Source of the DNA: Angiostrongylus vasorum
Lineage: Eukaryota; Nematoda; Chromadorea; Rhabditida; Metastrongylidae
Assembly (NCBI GenBank): GCA_018806985.1
Contig: JADANN010000415.1
Span: forward strand, 62,001 to 126,000
Direction of reading: 5' to 3'
DNA: 64,000 bases
Position 1 is the stretch's first letter. Each line of letters begins with the position of its first letter. Below are positions 34,063 through 45,000 of this stretch, in pieces. The notes below the pieces were generated by a model, which was given only the letters and a program-made list of their open reading frames with translations, made no database searches and was not told the DNA's origin. The position numbers and the translations under genes were made by a program.

Positions 34063-34430
34063 ATTGGTCTTGTAATTGGCGAAGCTTCGGTGGGCTTTGC
34101 AGAATGCTTTCTCCCAGCCTCTGCAGCTTCAACCATTACTGCTGCTCTTGTCTCTTTTAAGATCTTCTTTTTATCGCCTGTCTGCATTGTTTTGCAAGTT
34201 GGGACGTTAGTTCGCGATTCCACACTCGGGCGTCATCTACCTCGAGTGTTTCTTGAGACAGACATCTCTTGGTGACTTTCGAACTCTCAACTTTCATAGC
34301 GCTAACATGAAGATGTTGAATGAGCCAATCGTATTCTTCGTCGATGTCCACAACAGCATCTTCCCAGCAGCCGACTAATGGGCTGAATGAGTCCCAGTTT
34401 ACGGTGGTTCTGGGACTTCGGTTTTTGAAT

Positions 34431-35353
34431 TTAGCGGCTTTTTTCTTCTTTTCGCGAGAAATAGAATCTTGCAGGAAGGAGGCGATGGTCTGATCCCGTG
34501 TAGAATTTTGGGACAACAGCGACAATGGTTAGGAAAAACCTTCTGTTTACTATGATATGGTCTGTTTCGTTATGGCACTCCTTCTGGAATTGCGAGTTAC
34601 CACAGATGGTCTTGGTCACCATGATAAACTCAGAAAACCGCTCACTCTGTTCGTTCCATTCCAATCCGTAGGTCCGAATGTGACGAAACGTTCTTCTTGG
34701 TCCAATCTTGGCGTTGAAACTCTCCAATGATGGGGATGACCTTGAAGAATGTACGGTCTTCTCTGTAGAACTTCTCCAAGTCCATATAGAATGCTTCGCC
34801 TTCTTCTTCGTCATAGTTTGATATCTTCGCGTAAACGACGAGGATTGTCAAAGCCGGTATTGATCCACGTCTTTTTAATCGTAAGCGTCCGATTCGGGTT
34901 GTAAGCTTTTCGAATGAATCGATGTTCATGGACAACTCGGGTTGACGAGAACGCCGACGCCGCCGACTCTCTACTGTAGCATGTTCCAAGGAACAGTTCT
35001 TCTCCGGTGTCATAGACGACGTTCAATGGGTGGCGTCGTCTCGTCTGGGCCAGGTCGACGACGTCGTGCCTTATCCTTCTTGCTTGCATGAGCAAGTCTT
35101 CTATCGAGGCCTGGGATGCAAGTGTACGTGCATTGTAAGTACACATCGTCACCATAGTTCTTTGTAATCCAGGCAGCTTCCATTGGCCCTGAGATCTTAG
35201 CAGCCTCTCCGTACTCGTCCTGCTGCGGGCTCTTTCGTGGTCGGGGGAATGAGGCCCACTTTTTTTTTCTGTGTTTAGCACTTTGATATCCAGGCATATA
35301 TCTTGCTGGGCTCTGAATGTGGGGGTTGAGTGTACACACGGGTAGCTTGGCAA
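34431..35353 (-). pseudogene. RTE apurinic-like endonuclease, broken frames
   Basis: Three overlapping frames (34811-35353, 34642-35013, 34431-34814) together show the endonuclease domain: [23 protein letters not shown], then [18 protein letters not shown] and GNSQFQKE, DHIIVNRRF, GSDHRL. LAQTR replaces the usual LAETR, i.e. a catalytic-type Glu is changed to Gln. Confidence 0.8.
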
Positions 35354-35774
35354 GCTCTCCCAAAGTGGACATGGAGCTTATTTGTTGGAGGCGACTCCTA
35401 ACCACCTCCCACATACTTCCCTGTTGCTTGATTGCAGGCTTTTGGCCCAGTTGACTCGTAGAATACAACCCGCATAAGCGAGAACGCACCCACACACGCA
35501 TGCATGAATACGCCTAGCATATACAGCAAGTATGTGCCAAATCGGCCCAGAAACAGGGAGTCTATCCTCTGGGATCCACCTGTGTCTCAAGGAAGCAAAT
35601 GTCGCTTTTGGTCCGCGATTAACCCCCTATACGCCACTTGGGGACGCGCCTCGTAGCCTCGCGACTAACCGGCTGAAGATCTCTCATGTGAGGAAGGTGC
35701 CTGTCCTAAGAGGTTTTGAATCGAAAAACTGTCTAATCCGGAGCATACCACACTGTTGTTCGTGTGTAGGGTTG

Positions 35775-36500
35775 GAGCTTAATTTCCTATGTTGCTAGTG
35801 ATTAAGTACGTGGAGAACTTCGTCCGAAAATAAACGAAACGTGGAATCAATATCGCTATTTGGTTGCTTTTTGCCTAAGAAATCCTCGGGGGAAAGGTAT
35901 TGGTGGTAGTTCCTTTCTTGGCACTTCTTTCACCTAACCTTTTAACCCTAGCCCCATAACGCAGCTGATCTTGACGTTCATGCAGAATGCACGTGATCCT
36001 GCGCAGTATAGGTTTAGAAATGGGTTGGCTAAGCGAAAAACTCGGACACAATTCTAGCTGTGAGCAATCATTTTGCTGAAGCGCTATGCATCCTAACACT
36101 ATAATTCTGGATGATTTTTGATGCGCCTTGTATTTCAGTATTGCTACTTAAAATGTAACCAACGACAGTGTTTTCTTTCGATTTTTTTGGGTGTGGTAGA
36201 TCGTCGAACTTTTTCTTTAGCTTATTTTTAATATCACACGGAATCTCTTCACAAGTAGATATGGATGCAGCCACTGTTCTCTTCCAGAGATTCCTCACCA
36301 AATGCTGAGTACACTGATTTTCTTTGTGCGCATTTCCCTTTAGTTGAGAAAACATCTCGTTTTGTGCGCACCACAATGAAATGCGTAGTAATTTCATTTC
36401 GATGCTCAGTATTTGCTGACAATTCTCTGCTAATCCGCATACTTCATGTAATCTCCTAGGTTTAGTGAAATTAGGAACAATTTGGTATTTCAACTAAGGC
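35775..36500 (-). pseudogene. PLE N-terminal region
   Basis: Frames 36068-36493 (RRLHEVCGLAENCQQ, EMKLLRISLWCAQNEMF, KKFDDLPHPKKSKEN) and 35875-36099 (LELCPSFSLSQPISKPILRR, basic end). The order matches the start of the 2052-2486 fragment and the 18342-18690 fragment. Broken by a frameshift near 36080. Confidence 0.7.
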
Positions 36501-36529
36501 GAAGAAAATGGGACGCATTGAGACGATTT

Positions 36530-37785
36530 TTTTGTCTAAACGTCCAAATAAAGCTTGCTGAAAGTGGCTATATAACAAAATAGTATTGTAAGCCAAGTAG
36601 TAAAAAATATAATAGTGCACTACCTCTCCTCTTATCCTTTACACGTGAAAAAATGCACTCATCAAAAACATGTACAGAACGGCTAAAAATTTGCGCACAG
36701 GAGAAGAGGAACGGAAGGAATCGCTAAAGCTGGCACGAAAAATGGCCATTTCCAGTGGGTACGAAGCAGAAGCCATTCGGGTCAAACAAAACCGTAGCGC
36801 TGTTTCCCCAAAATAGAAGGAATCGCTAAAGCTGGTACGAAAAATGGACATTTCCAATGGGTACGAAGCAGAAGCCATTCTGGTCAAAGAAAAACCGTAG
36901 CGTTGTTTCTCCAAAGTAATGTTTCGAATCTAAGTAAGATCCTTTTAAGCTACTCTTCTTGTCAAACAAAACTGTTTGCTCCATTAAGGGCCGCTTAAGA
37001 AAAATTGGTCTTGAGAATTATATGGCGATTATTGATCTCTAGTCCAATACCCTACGTTGTCAGTTAGTTCGCAACAGCCTCTGTGATCGTTTGTTGAGCT
37101 CAGAAAACCGTATGATCTGTCCTAACGGAAGAGTCGAGGATTGCATGAGTTGAGGCACAAAATACTTGGGCTGGTGTAAGGCATGGGATAAGGAATATAT
37201 TGGGAAAAAGGGGTAGACCGCTTTGTGTCCACATAAAAGAACATCGACATGGGAAAGTCAAAATTCGTCAAAGCACTCCTCAAGGTACACATGGAGCACA
37301 AAAGAACAGTGGCGATGGTTTTGAAGAGAGTGTCCGAATTCTAAACCAGGAATCAAAAACATCAACGCGCAAGACTCTTGAGGCGTTTTGGATAAGTTTC
37401 AAAAATCCAAAGGTTAACCGGGCAGAAGAATGCCTCAATATCACAAGTGATCCGGCGCCTTATTTGAAAATGATATTTTGACCTGAGTGGGTCTCGCTCA
37501 TCATCCCACGTGAACAACGCGCAGGAAGTCCCACTCGTAACAGCACGGTGAGTAGTTTTCGATCAATATGGTGTTTATCTATATGTTAGATCTTCATTGA
37601 TACTTTGGTTTTCCACCGAATTACTAAGCTCTTCTTGCAAAAAACACGTGCAGGCTTTGAGGAAGGCGAAATCGCTGGACCCTCAGTCATGGAGTAACGG
37701 CAACAACAGCAACAACAACGACCACTACATCAACCTCGCATCAGGTCAAAAAGTTCATTGCCTAAAAACATATAAATAAATGTAA
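36530..37785 (+). pseudogene. PLE 3' half (RT thumb to GIY-YIG), inverted relative to its 5' neighbour
   Basis: Plus strand: NVQIKLAESGYITK-like sequence at 36540, RNMYRTAKNLRTGEEER at about 36665, then GIY-YIG with KEYIG (about 37190) and RPLCVHIKEH (37215), and STRKTLEAFWISFKNPK. The 3' terminus at 37640-37785 mirrors 30968-31100. Frames are broken by many stops. It contains a 102-bp tandem duplication. Confidence 0.75.
36715..36918 (+). repeat. 102-bp tandem duplication inside PLE fragment
   Basis: The block starting AAGGAATCGCTAAAGCTGG occurs at 36715 and again at 36817. Both units run through GGGTACGAAGCAGAAGCCAT and AAACCGTAGCG. A few substitutions separate them. Confidence 0.85.
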
Positions 37786-38369
37786 TCAGGCTGTCGTGTA
37801 ATAACTTATATACTATTTTAATCGATTTGTCATGCACTATACTGGGCAAATAAAGGGATAAAAGAAAAAAGTAGAAAAAATAAAGTCAGTCCTATAGTAT
37901 TGTCTTTGTATATATTTTTTGTACCCATAGAGAACAGAGTCCCAATTAAGAAGACGGATAAAATTAGTGCCAAATTCATATTCAGTATGCTACGCTTACA
38001 ACGGTTGCCTTCACCAACGATCCATATGTCTGCGAAATCGGGAATGTCGGACGTACTTTGACGATTTCGAGAACACCTGTGGATTTTCTTTAAGCAGTTA
38101 GTTCTGCCATTTCTTTGAGAGTGTTAGGATTACTTTCAAATGATGTTTTATTATTATTTAGCTGCAAGTTTTGCTTTAATCATATATAATCATTGCCATT
38201 TAAGAATTCTTGAAATCTGACTGCTCATTTACCTATTACCCTATGTGGATTACGGTATGAATGGATCTCCTGGATAGAAGTTTTTTCTTCTTTCATTAAT
38301 CGGATGTCTTGACTGACTTTGGTAGGATTATTTTATGCATGATCTTGGTCTCACATAGATCACGAAAAC
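37786..38369. other. Non-coding, AT-rich
   Basis: No feature recognised. Confidence 0.5.
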
Positions 38370-38672
38370 GGCGCGTGTGGCGCAGTGGTCGAAGGCGCCT
38401 TGCAACACACTTGGGACCAATCCCTGCGCCCATGCCCCCCTCGCCTCCCCCCACCCCCCTCCACCCCACCCTCTGCGGTCGGAAAAATTGGCACGAGGCC
38501 TGCCTGGGAGGATAGCAGCACTGGTTCGCTACATCGGTAGGTCACCGCAAGAGATTGTGAAGGCTAGATATGCATTCAGTCACTTCCAAACGATGCTTAA
38601 TGAAGTAGAATGCATGGCGCATCCCCCCTTCAGGTATTGATCGACGCCGAGAGCTTTATCCTTTATAATCTT
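38370..38672 (+). mobile_element. SINE-A with an expanded C-rich insert
   Basis: Head GGCGCGTGTGGCGCAGTGGT; box B region GGGACCAATCCC lost its TCGA core. The block CAAGCCTTCCATCCCTCC is replaced by a CCCC/CCACC-rich run at about 38429-38472. The tail is intact. Confidence 0.85.
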
Positions 38673-39169
38673 CATTGTCCTTTCTATTTCGTTTCAATAA
38701 GTCCAATTTGGTGAGATTATATGAAAATTTACATGAGTAATGTTACAAGTTTTCATTTACTGCTATGAAATCAGGCAACGAAAAGTTAGCAGTACTGTCG
38801 AATACACGCAAGGTCCTGTTTTCATACCCGCACAAGTCAACCATGCTTTTCATCTTTCCAGAATAAGAGATTTGGAACAAAAATTGACTAGAATTAGCTC
38901 GTTCTGCCCATAAAAAGCTGGGCACAGTTTGTGACTACGATCTGGGAAACGGCCTAACGCGGTTATCTAGTGATTTCCAAGGGGATCTATTTCATGGCCA
39001 ACCTTTTAATAGTATAGAATTTGTTTACTGTTTATTTATATGACTCTTTATCACGTATCATGCTGATTCCGGCTCTCCTTCTCAGTTTCATCTGATCCGT
39101 TAAAGTGTTCGGGTTTAGCAAATGTGGCTTCAGACGCTGTTTGGGGATTTTGTCTTTTAGATGAAGAAG
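38673..39169. other. Non-coding, no feature recognised
   Basis: No repeat family or exon recognised. Confidence 0.5.
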
Positions 39170-39420
39170 GTCTTTGAATGCTGGTCGAGTATATCTCTTT
39201 GGAAACCCTATGGTAGCAATACGGGGACATTCTTAAGTTTTTCTAACAGGTAGTTTCCATCCTTTCCGTATAGAGGGGGCTTTGCAAAAAACGGGTTTGG
39301 TGCGAACTTGCTTATCCCAGAAGGATGGGAGTTTGGTTGCCTGCGACTGTTTGGAGTCGAAGAAAAACCGCGGGTGCATTACACAGAACATGCAACTATT
39401 ACGCTACATGATCTCATAAA
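39170..39420 (-). mobile_element. Repeat D copy, decayed
   Basis: Shared blocks: TGAATGCTGGTCGAGTATA at 39178 and the end CATTACACAGAACATGCAAC near 39380. Weak, judged from order of blocks. Confidence 0.35.
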
Positions 39421-40629
39421 GCGCAGTTAATTGGTGAGAAGGTACATATAGAAATCAAGTTGCTAGAAGAAAAACAAAGCCACATCTACAGGAGATTCTT
39501 TGCTGCAGTTGTAATCAAGCTAATTTAAATGATCCTCTTTGATACCTCATAAAGGTGAAATTGTTCTTTTCGCAAAATCAAACTTTCTGTCACAACTCTC
39601 TCATAATAAATAAAGATGAGGTATTTGGAAAAACCCGAGTTAAAAGAAGAGCTGTGAAATGTTCAATAAAATGCTTGCGGTAACCTACGAGCATTTAGGT
39701 TGTTCCGTCGAATCGCCTTCTGACTGCGTTCACACACTGTGGAAGATAAGAGATTTTTTTCCACATGACACATGTGTTTGTTATGAAGCCATAGGTGAGT
39801 GTCCAAATGGCTAATTTTTTTGTTAAGATTGATATTGGTACGGTAGACAGATTCAATTTGTTTCCCAATGGCTGAGCAGTTTATTGTGATTGGAGGCGTT
39901 TCTGTTCGTCGAACTGTAATATTCAGTGAAGTATCATACTCATAGCCGGATCAGATAAGCTGAGAAGGAGCTCGTCATTTGAATCCTGAAGTGGAACTCG
40001 GAGTTGCTCTGCACCAAGGCAGAGTCCATGAAGTTCTCCAAGGCTAACATCTCACCAAAAACAATGAAGAAAAATCAGCACACCATAATGATAAAGCTTT
40101 TCGTGTCCCTTGATTAAGTGGAGCCAAGTGAGAAGAATCTGCTGAGCGGCAGCGACGATTAGAGTTTTGTGGCCCTGCCTAAGTCACCCCGATGATTTAA
40201 GGGATCACAGGTAATTAACATGATTAATTGTTAGGCTTTTTGAGTTTATGAGCTAATGTAAGGTCGTTCAAATCTTCACTCTACAACGGCGGGTATCGCC
40301 TTTAAAGTCTGGAACTTCAAGTTGATATGAATCCTACTTGGCCAGTTGTCTTAATAAACACACTACAGTTCCACAAGCTTCATTCTCAAGCACATCCTAA
40401 ACTGCCGGTTGCAGCAATTGTCCTAGTTGTCCATTTGATAGGTAATATGAGATCAGCTGTGAAGAACTAGCATACGATCGTAAATGAAAAGGGTATCAGA
40501 TCGAAAGGTCCAATGAAATACAGAACGAAGCTATTTTTAAAGCGAACTATTAATTACCTGTGATCCCTTCAATATCCGTCTGATGGATTCATCTTAGGAT
40601 TCTGGTTTACTTCGAGAACGGTTTTAGTT
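39421..40629. other. 1.2 kb non-coding, no feature recognised
   Basis: No repeat family or motif-bearing frame. Confidence 0.5.
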
Positions 40630-40945
40630 TGCTACCACATCATGCTGGTCCTTTGTTTTGCCTTTCTCTCAGCTATTTTTTTTATCTACCAGTGCCATCC
40701 TGTTTACGGGTGATTGCTGATGGCAATAGTAGATAGAAAATCAGTAGAGAAAAAAGCGAAACGAAGGACGGACATGGTGTGGTAGTGCACATGTTAACCC
40801 CCCGAAAAGGGTAATAGCGCATTCGTTCTCTACCGCAGACACCTGCGATCGGGAGTTTTGCAAATGTCTTAGCATCATTGTGGTTGTATCCCACGTAATA
40901 CCTTGTCGCGAAAAGAAAATTGTAATAGGCAGCAAATAAAACGTT
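40630..40945. mobile_element. SINE-B foldback
   Basis: Short antisense arm (CTTTCTCTCAGCTATTTT at 40660) followed by a complete sense arm. The tRNA-like part is GGACATGGTGTGGTAGTGC to GCGCATTCGTTCTC; its end is TTAGCATCATTGTGGTTG and AATAGGCAGCAAATAAAA. Confidence 0.75.
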
Positions 40946-41592
40946 ATTACGCCTTTAGTGCTTCACTCGTCAAAGCATTAACTACATTCATGTTAGTATT
41001 TCTGCTTTAGCTTCAGTCACAGGCGATCTTCTCATTCGAGCGAAATATTCATTAATATATGATAACATTGCTCCGGCTATCTCTACCTCTTACGTTGAGA
41101 AAATTTTTTGGGATTTTCTGTTATGTGAATTAGTTGTTCAGGAGCATTTGATAATAGTCCAACTATTTCGCCGAACTCTTTTAATCTACTGCTCTCCTTA
41201 GGCGTTGGTAAACAAATACACCGAATGTTGCCGAACAGCCTTCTTAGTTTATCAAAACGAGGTCCAAATTTTAAACGAAATCGTCAGAAGGTGGACCAAT
41301 GGTATTTTTGGGACTTGGCTATCCTTCCGTTCCTCAGTAGCGCTCCTAGATTTGTAGAAGTTTGATACGGTTATTACCCGCACCAAATTCGGTGGCGTGA
41401 TGCCCTCCTTTCTTTCCTTGGCTTGAAATGAATGAAAACGCTGTGTAGCATCAGGTAACACCTACGCGAGCTACCGCATTCCAGTGACAGTTGGGCTAGT
41501 GTTGTTATTTCATTAACAATGTTAGAAACTAAAACTACTGTGTGTGTGGCAGCATACCAGGAAATATCCACGACTTCCTAAGATTATCTTAC
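40946..41592. other. Non-coding, no feature recognised
   Basis: No repeat family or exon recognised. Confidence 0.5.
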
Positions 41593-41752
41593 ATCCCAAT
41601 TTACCACCTGTAATTCCGTTAACCACCGGGTGGTACGGACGGCCAGTAGCAGGTTCTCCATCCTGAAGACGCACGTTGAATCTGATGGTGTTGGCATTCA
41701 GTGTTTGACCATCACGAATGAGAACACTAATGTGCTTAATGTCGACGGAGGC
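41593..41752 (-). CDS. Candidate host exon, unknown protein
   Basis: A minus-strand stop-free segment with natural protein composition (DIKHISVLIRDGQTLN; VRLQDGEPATGRPYHPVV; NGITGGKLG). It is followed by a consensus-like donor (GGAT then GTAAGA). The upstream acceptor (ACATGAG) is mediocre. No flanking exons were located and the family is not recognised. It could be a fragment of an unrecognised element. Confidence 0.3.
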
Positions 41753-42179
41753 CTCATGTTTTTAGAGGGTTACGCTCCTGTCGTGAATTCATCTCATGTA
41801 TTCATCATCTGGTCATCTTATAATCTCCAACAGCACTACTACTTTTACAAACATCGTGTTGCTTTTTGTCGACTCACCGTCTTTTGTGGGCTTTGTGATG
41901 GTGGAGTCATGGCCTTTCATTTCCCTCTCCTACGTTTGCAATGATTCCAGCATTCATACAAACTGAATTTTCCAAAAGTTTCAAAGCGTAGTTTTTCTCA
42001 CAGGGTTTTTGAACAATGCAGTCAGTTCCGTGAACTTATATGGAATCATCCGTGTGAAAGGAAAATGTTAGATGCTGGCGAAGAACGAAGAGCCCTTGAG
42101 CGGTGGGTTATATCAATGACAAATAGTATATTCGTGTACCAGTTTTTTTAAACATTTTTTGAAGTAGCAAAACGAAATG
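41753..42179. other. Non-coding, no feature recognised
   Basis: Possible upstream intron of the candidate exon at 41593-41752; no second exon could be supported. Confidence 0.4.
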
Positions 42180-42668
42180 AGAATAATTGACTATTTGCTT
42201 GAGAGCAAACACGGGGTCGGTATTATAGCACCTATTAGTCCACAATAGCTGACGTTTCGGTGGTTTTGCCTTGTTCAGAGCCGGGAAAGGTCAAATTGAA
42301 GTGCAATCTACTCACCCTAACACTTTAAACAGACAAAATTTAACTCATAAGTTTCTATTCGTAATAAATAAGCAGTTTTTTTTAAAACGCTTACTGTTTT
42401 GTTCTTTGTAAATCTCCGAGTTACTTGGTGGTGACAGCCAGGCTATGCTCTTTAAATGGGCGAGGAATGTGCTTGGCTCAGGTCAGAGAATAAGCCTGAG
42501 ATATAGCGCGAGGTCACGTATAATCAAAAGACTCTCCTCTCTGCGGTTCATTTCGAGATATTTGGAATTAATTCAAAACGTTTGAAGAGTTTTTACCACC
42601 GAGTTTTAGAATCCTGTGCGAGGATAGTGGCTTTTACTTCAAAATCTTCCCCATTATGTTTTTAAATG
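42180..42668 (-). mobile_element. Penelope-like element, 3' terminal remnant
   Basis: On minus, a decayed end of the GIY-YIG ORF (complement of TTTGGAATTAATTCAAAACG, i.e. EAFWIN-like, at 42550-42570) and the terminal region with the hammerhead-like sequence at about 42249-42283. The core has CTGAACA in place of CUGANGA, so it is inactive. The terminal TTGAGAGCAAACAC resembles the TTTGCTCAACAA end of the second subfamily. Confidence 0.65.
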
Positions 42669-42774
42669 AAAGGAAAACCAATATATATGAAAAGCATTGA
42701 TTAATGCTATATTTTGCAAAGCAATTAAACTACATGATGGATTTGCTGGCAGATAAAAGTAAAGGCATGAAGTG

Positions 42775-43045
42775 TGCGTCATTGAACCACCACTTAAAAA
42801 TGTGCCATGCATTTGACTTCACTAGTCGTCGTAGAGGTTATTGCATGAGTATTTGGCCTACACAACGACTTGTGGTAGCTCACTGTTGTAAAAAAACCGG
42901 TGTTTTGTCCTCTCAGACCATTCTGCCAATAATTTTCTGGGCTTTGGAGAGAAGGTAGCGCGGTTTGCTTTGCCTAGCGTGGGGTTGAACCGAAAACCTT
43001 GTGTCTGCACGGCGCCTTTAATCGCGACGCTATACGCGCCCTTCA
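42775..43045 (-). mobile_element. SINE-A, old copy
   Basis: Blocks: ATGTGCCATGCATTTGACTT, GGTTATTGCATGAGTATTTG, box B complement GGGGTTGAACCG, and CGACGCTATACGCGCCC. Confidence 0.65.
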
Positions 43046-43551
43046 GACAATGAAGCACACGCATGCGAGTGTTTGCGAAACAGTTCATACATTTCGCAAT
43101 GCTCGGAAATATGAGAAAGCCTAGATTTCTAGTACGCAATCAATAAGTGGTATTGATTTGTGGACATTGGCCTCAAAGAACTACTTCTTAAGACTTGAGC
43201 ACAGGGTTTTTTCTTCAAGTTAATTTCTCCAGACCAACGTACGCAACCACAAGTCACAGTGACAACGCTCCACAACGACGGACAACTCGCACACCTTTAT
43301 CGGATCAAATACGGCAACTGAAAACGAGGCTTAGTGGAGGTTAAGGACGATTTCTTTTCTATTTTTTTAAAGGCCTTTGATATTTTCCTTATGTCAAAAT
43401 CTCAATGTTGTGCAAACCATGTCCTTTCTTTGGTTTTGTACTTACACTCTCACTCCCTTATTTTATTGGACCGTTGTTTTATTGGACTTGGATTTTTTTC
43501 ATCATAATCGGTGTATCATGGATGATTAGTACTACTTTATAAGGAAGAGAA
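43046..43551. other. Non-coding, no feature recognised
   Basis: No repeat family or exon recognised. Confidence 0.5.
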
Positions 43552-43940
43552 TTCCCAACGGTTTACCGCCTCATCGTGGATGGGAGGTGCTCCTGGGTGT
43601 CGGACTGCAATGTACAGCGAAGGATTCATCTCGTGGCATGGTATTCCAAGCTAAGAAAGAGTCCGGTGTTTCCATCAGGAAGGCTAGCTAAGAGTAAACC
43701 AGTACCAGTAGTCCACTACCGTCTTGGTATCAAAGTTGCATGGTGGCAAATCTCCCTCTGATCCACAAGGGCTGCGACTGCCCTGTGGTGGTGCCTGGGG
43801 CAGATTTTTGGCCAGGCTGACCTCGGGATTCCAGGAAACGCAATGGCTTAACCAGTACGTCTCCAAAAAATGGAGATTATGCTTGGGCCCGCACAACCAA
43901 TGACGATGGGCCATTCAAGTATCGAGTAAGTAGGTACAAG
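43552..43940 (+). mobile_element. Repeat C copy
   Basis: Starts near CGGTTTACCGCCTCATCGTG, contains CTGATCCACAAGGGCTGCGA at about 43760 and ends with AAGTATCGAGTAAGTAGGTA. Same length class as the complete copy at 8162-8557. Confidence 0.75.
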
Positions 43941-44089
43941 GATGAGATGGCGGAAGAGCCCTCAATTCTTGTGAGGCAAAGGTTCCGTGCATGAATGTAT
44001 GAGAGCTCGGTTGGAACTCTTCTTTGAACGTAAGCATATTCTTTTATTTGGTATTCGAGCGTTTAAAAAATGAATTTCTGATGTCATAA

Positions 44090-44815
44090 TGGCTACGCAA
44101 TTTAATTACTGGAGCAGAAATTGCAGAAGAAGCTCAGCTTCAATATTCTCGCGACATTCTCTAGAAAAAATCCGGCCATAGGTAATCACCAGTTTAAGCC
44201 CGAACTTGCAAACCTGTTCAGAAAAGCGATAAAAGATCATTGTTGGAAGGAGAAGAAAGCGCTACTGATTGAGAGCCTGTACAATGTCCGATCCGATTAG
44301 GCTAGAGCTTATGAGGAGCCTATCGTTAGTTTTCATCAAAACGTGGAGCGGCTTTTTTCAATATCGCAAATGAGAACGTTACCAGTCTGTGGAAACTAAG
44401 AATACCATGTTGAGGACAACAAAACGAGGAGATGTGCACGTCGTCGGAAGCTACTATCCACTTCCTCTCGTGTCTTCGCCTATATGCTCCAAGCCACCTA
44501 TTGAAGAAAATGGCACTGACTCATACGAGGTGACAAGATTTTTAAAAGGAGTTCAGCACATTAGATCATAATCACCCGAGAGCAAAACTCGTTGAAGAAC
44601 TATAGTAAACTGTCTTGTCTCACATTTACCAAGGTATAAACGACCTTCGACTTAGATGAGACATGGTACTCATGAGTCTCTAGACAACCAAAAACTTTCT
44701 GTCTAGTGCGCAGAATCTTTCATGAGCTGTACAACAACTTCAGATGGAAAACTTTACCATTCTATAGCAGTAATCACAAAGATAATGACATTACTCCTGC
44801 AAACTAATGCGATCG
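44090..44815 (+). mobile_element. RTE-type LINE remnant
   Basis: Residual protein similarity only. AEIAEEAQ at 44117 resembles the linker after the endonuclease, and ELYNNFRWKTLPFYSS at about 44726-44770 corresponds to LYKNFTTKISPFYND in the RT of the 32403-35690 copy. No long open frame survives. Confidence 0.45.
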
Positions 44816-44831
44816 TGAATAGAACATTCAA

Positions 44832-45000
44832 GGCAAGGGGCCTCAGTGGTGCAGTGGGTTACACATGAGTCCTCGAAAAGGGTAATCATAATTTCGAATC
44901 TGGGTTTGGGTGCAAGAATTGCACATATCTGGGCACCATTGTGGCTGCATTACACATCATGCCATGCCATAAAAAAAAATAAAAATAGACAGTCGATAAA
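44832..45000 (+). mobile_element. SINE-B, sense copy
   Basis: tRNA-like segment CCTCAGTGGTGCAGTGGGTT (box A) to AATTTCGAATCTGG (box B). The end is GCACCATTGTGGCTGCATTA and an A-rich run at 44971-44985. No antisense arm seen. Confidence 0.75.

Larger units (their letters stand above)
32403..35690 (-). mobile_element. RTE-type LINE, nearly complete length, degenerate
   Basis: On the minus strand: AP endonuclease start ([32 protein letters not shown]) at 34811-35250, later endonuclease blocks (ILVVYAKIS, GSDHRL) at 34431-34990, RT at 33304-34062 and motif C LADDIVLI at about 33175-33200, and the C-terminal domain 32740-33102. The catalytic motif A reads LTFIGLKKVFDS where FIDLKKAFD is typical, so the first RT aspartate is lost. 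At least five frameshifts. The 3' end (complement of CACCTGTATCACGTGA) abuts a broken PLE. Confidence 0.85.
30968..37785 (-). mobile_element. Compound PLE (third subfamily) split by an RTE, with inverted 3' half at 5' side
   Basis: Minus-strand order from the 5' side: N-terminal region (35775-36500), then the RTE LINE (32403-35690), then RT from just before motif B to GIY-YIG (31236-32395) and the 3' terminus (30968-31100). Directly 5' of the N-terminal region is a plus-strand 3' half (36530-37785). The outer ends are inverted copies of each other (CTGATGCGAGGTTGAT at left; its complement ATCAACCTCGCATCAGG at right). About 200 codons between the pre-palm block and motif B are missing at the RTE junctions. 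The reading as one nested element is inference; two or three independent fragments is the alternative. Confidence 0.65.

Noticed and set aside
37640..37700. Hammerhead motif at the 3' end of the inverted PLE half
   Set aside because: CTTTGAGGA and CTGGACCCTCAG replace the core and the GAAAC segment; too decayed to list as a ribozyme.
41630..41944. 104-codon plus ORF
   Set aside because: Its left part is antisense to the better exon candidate at 41593-41752 and its start is non-ATG.
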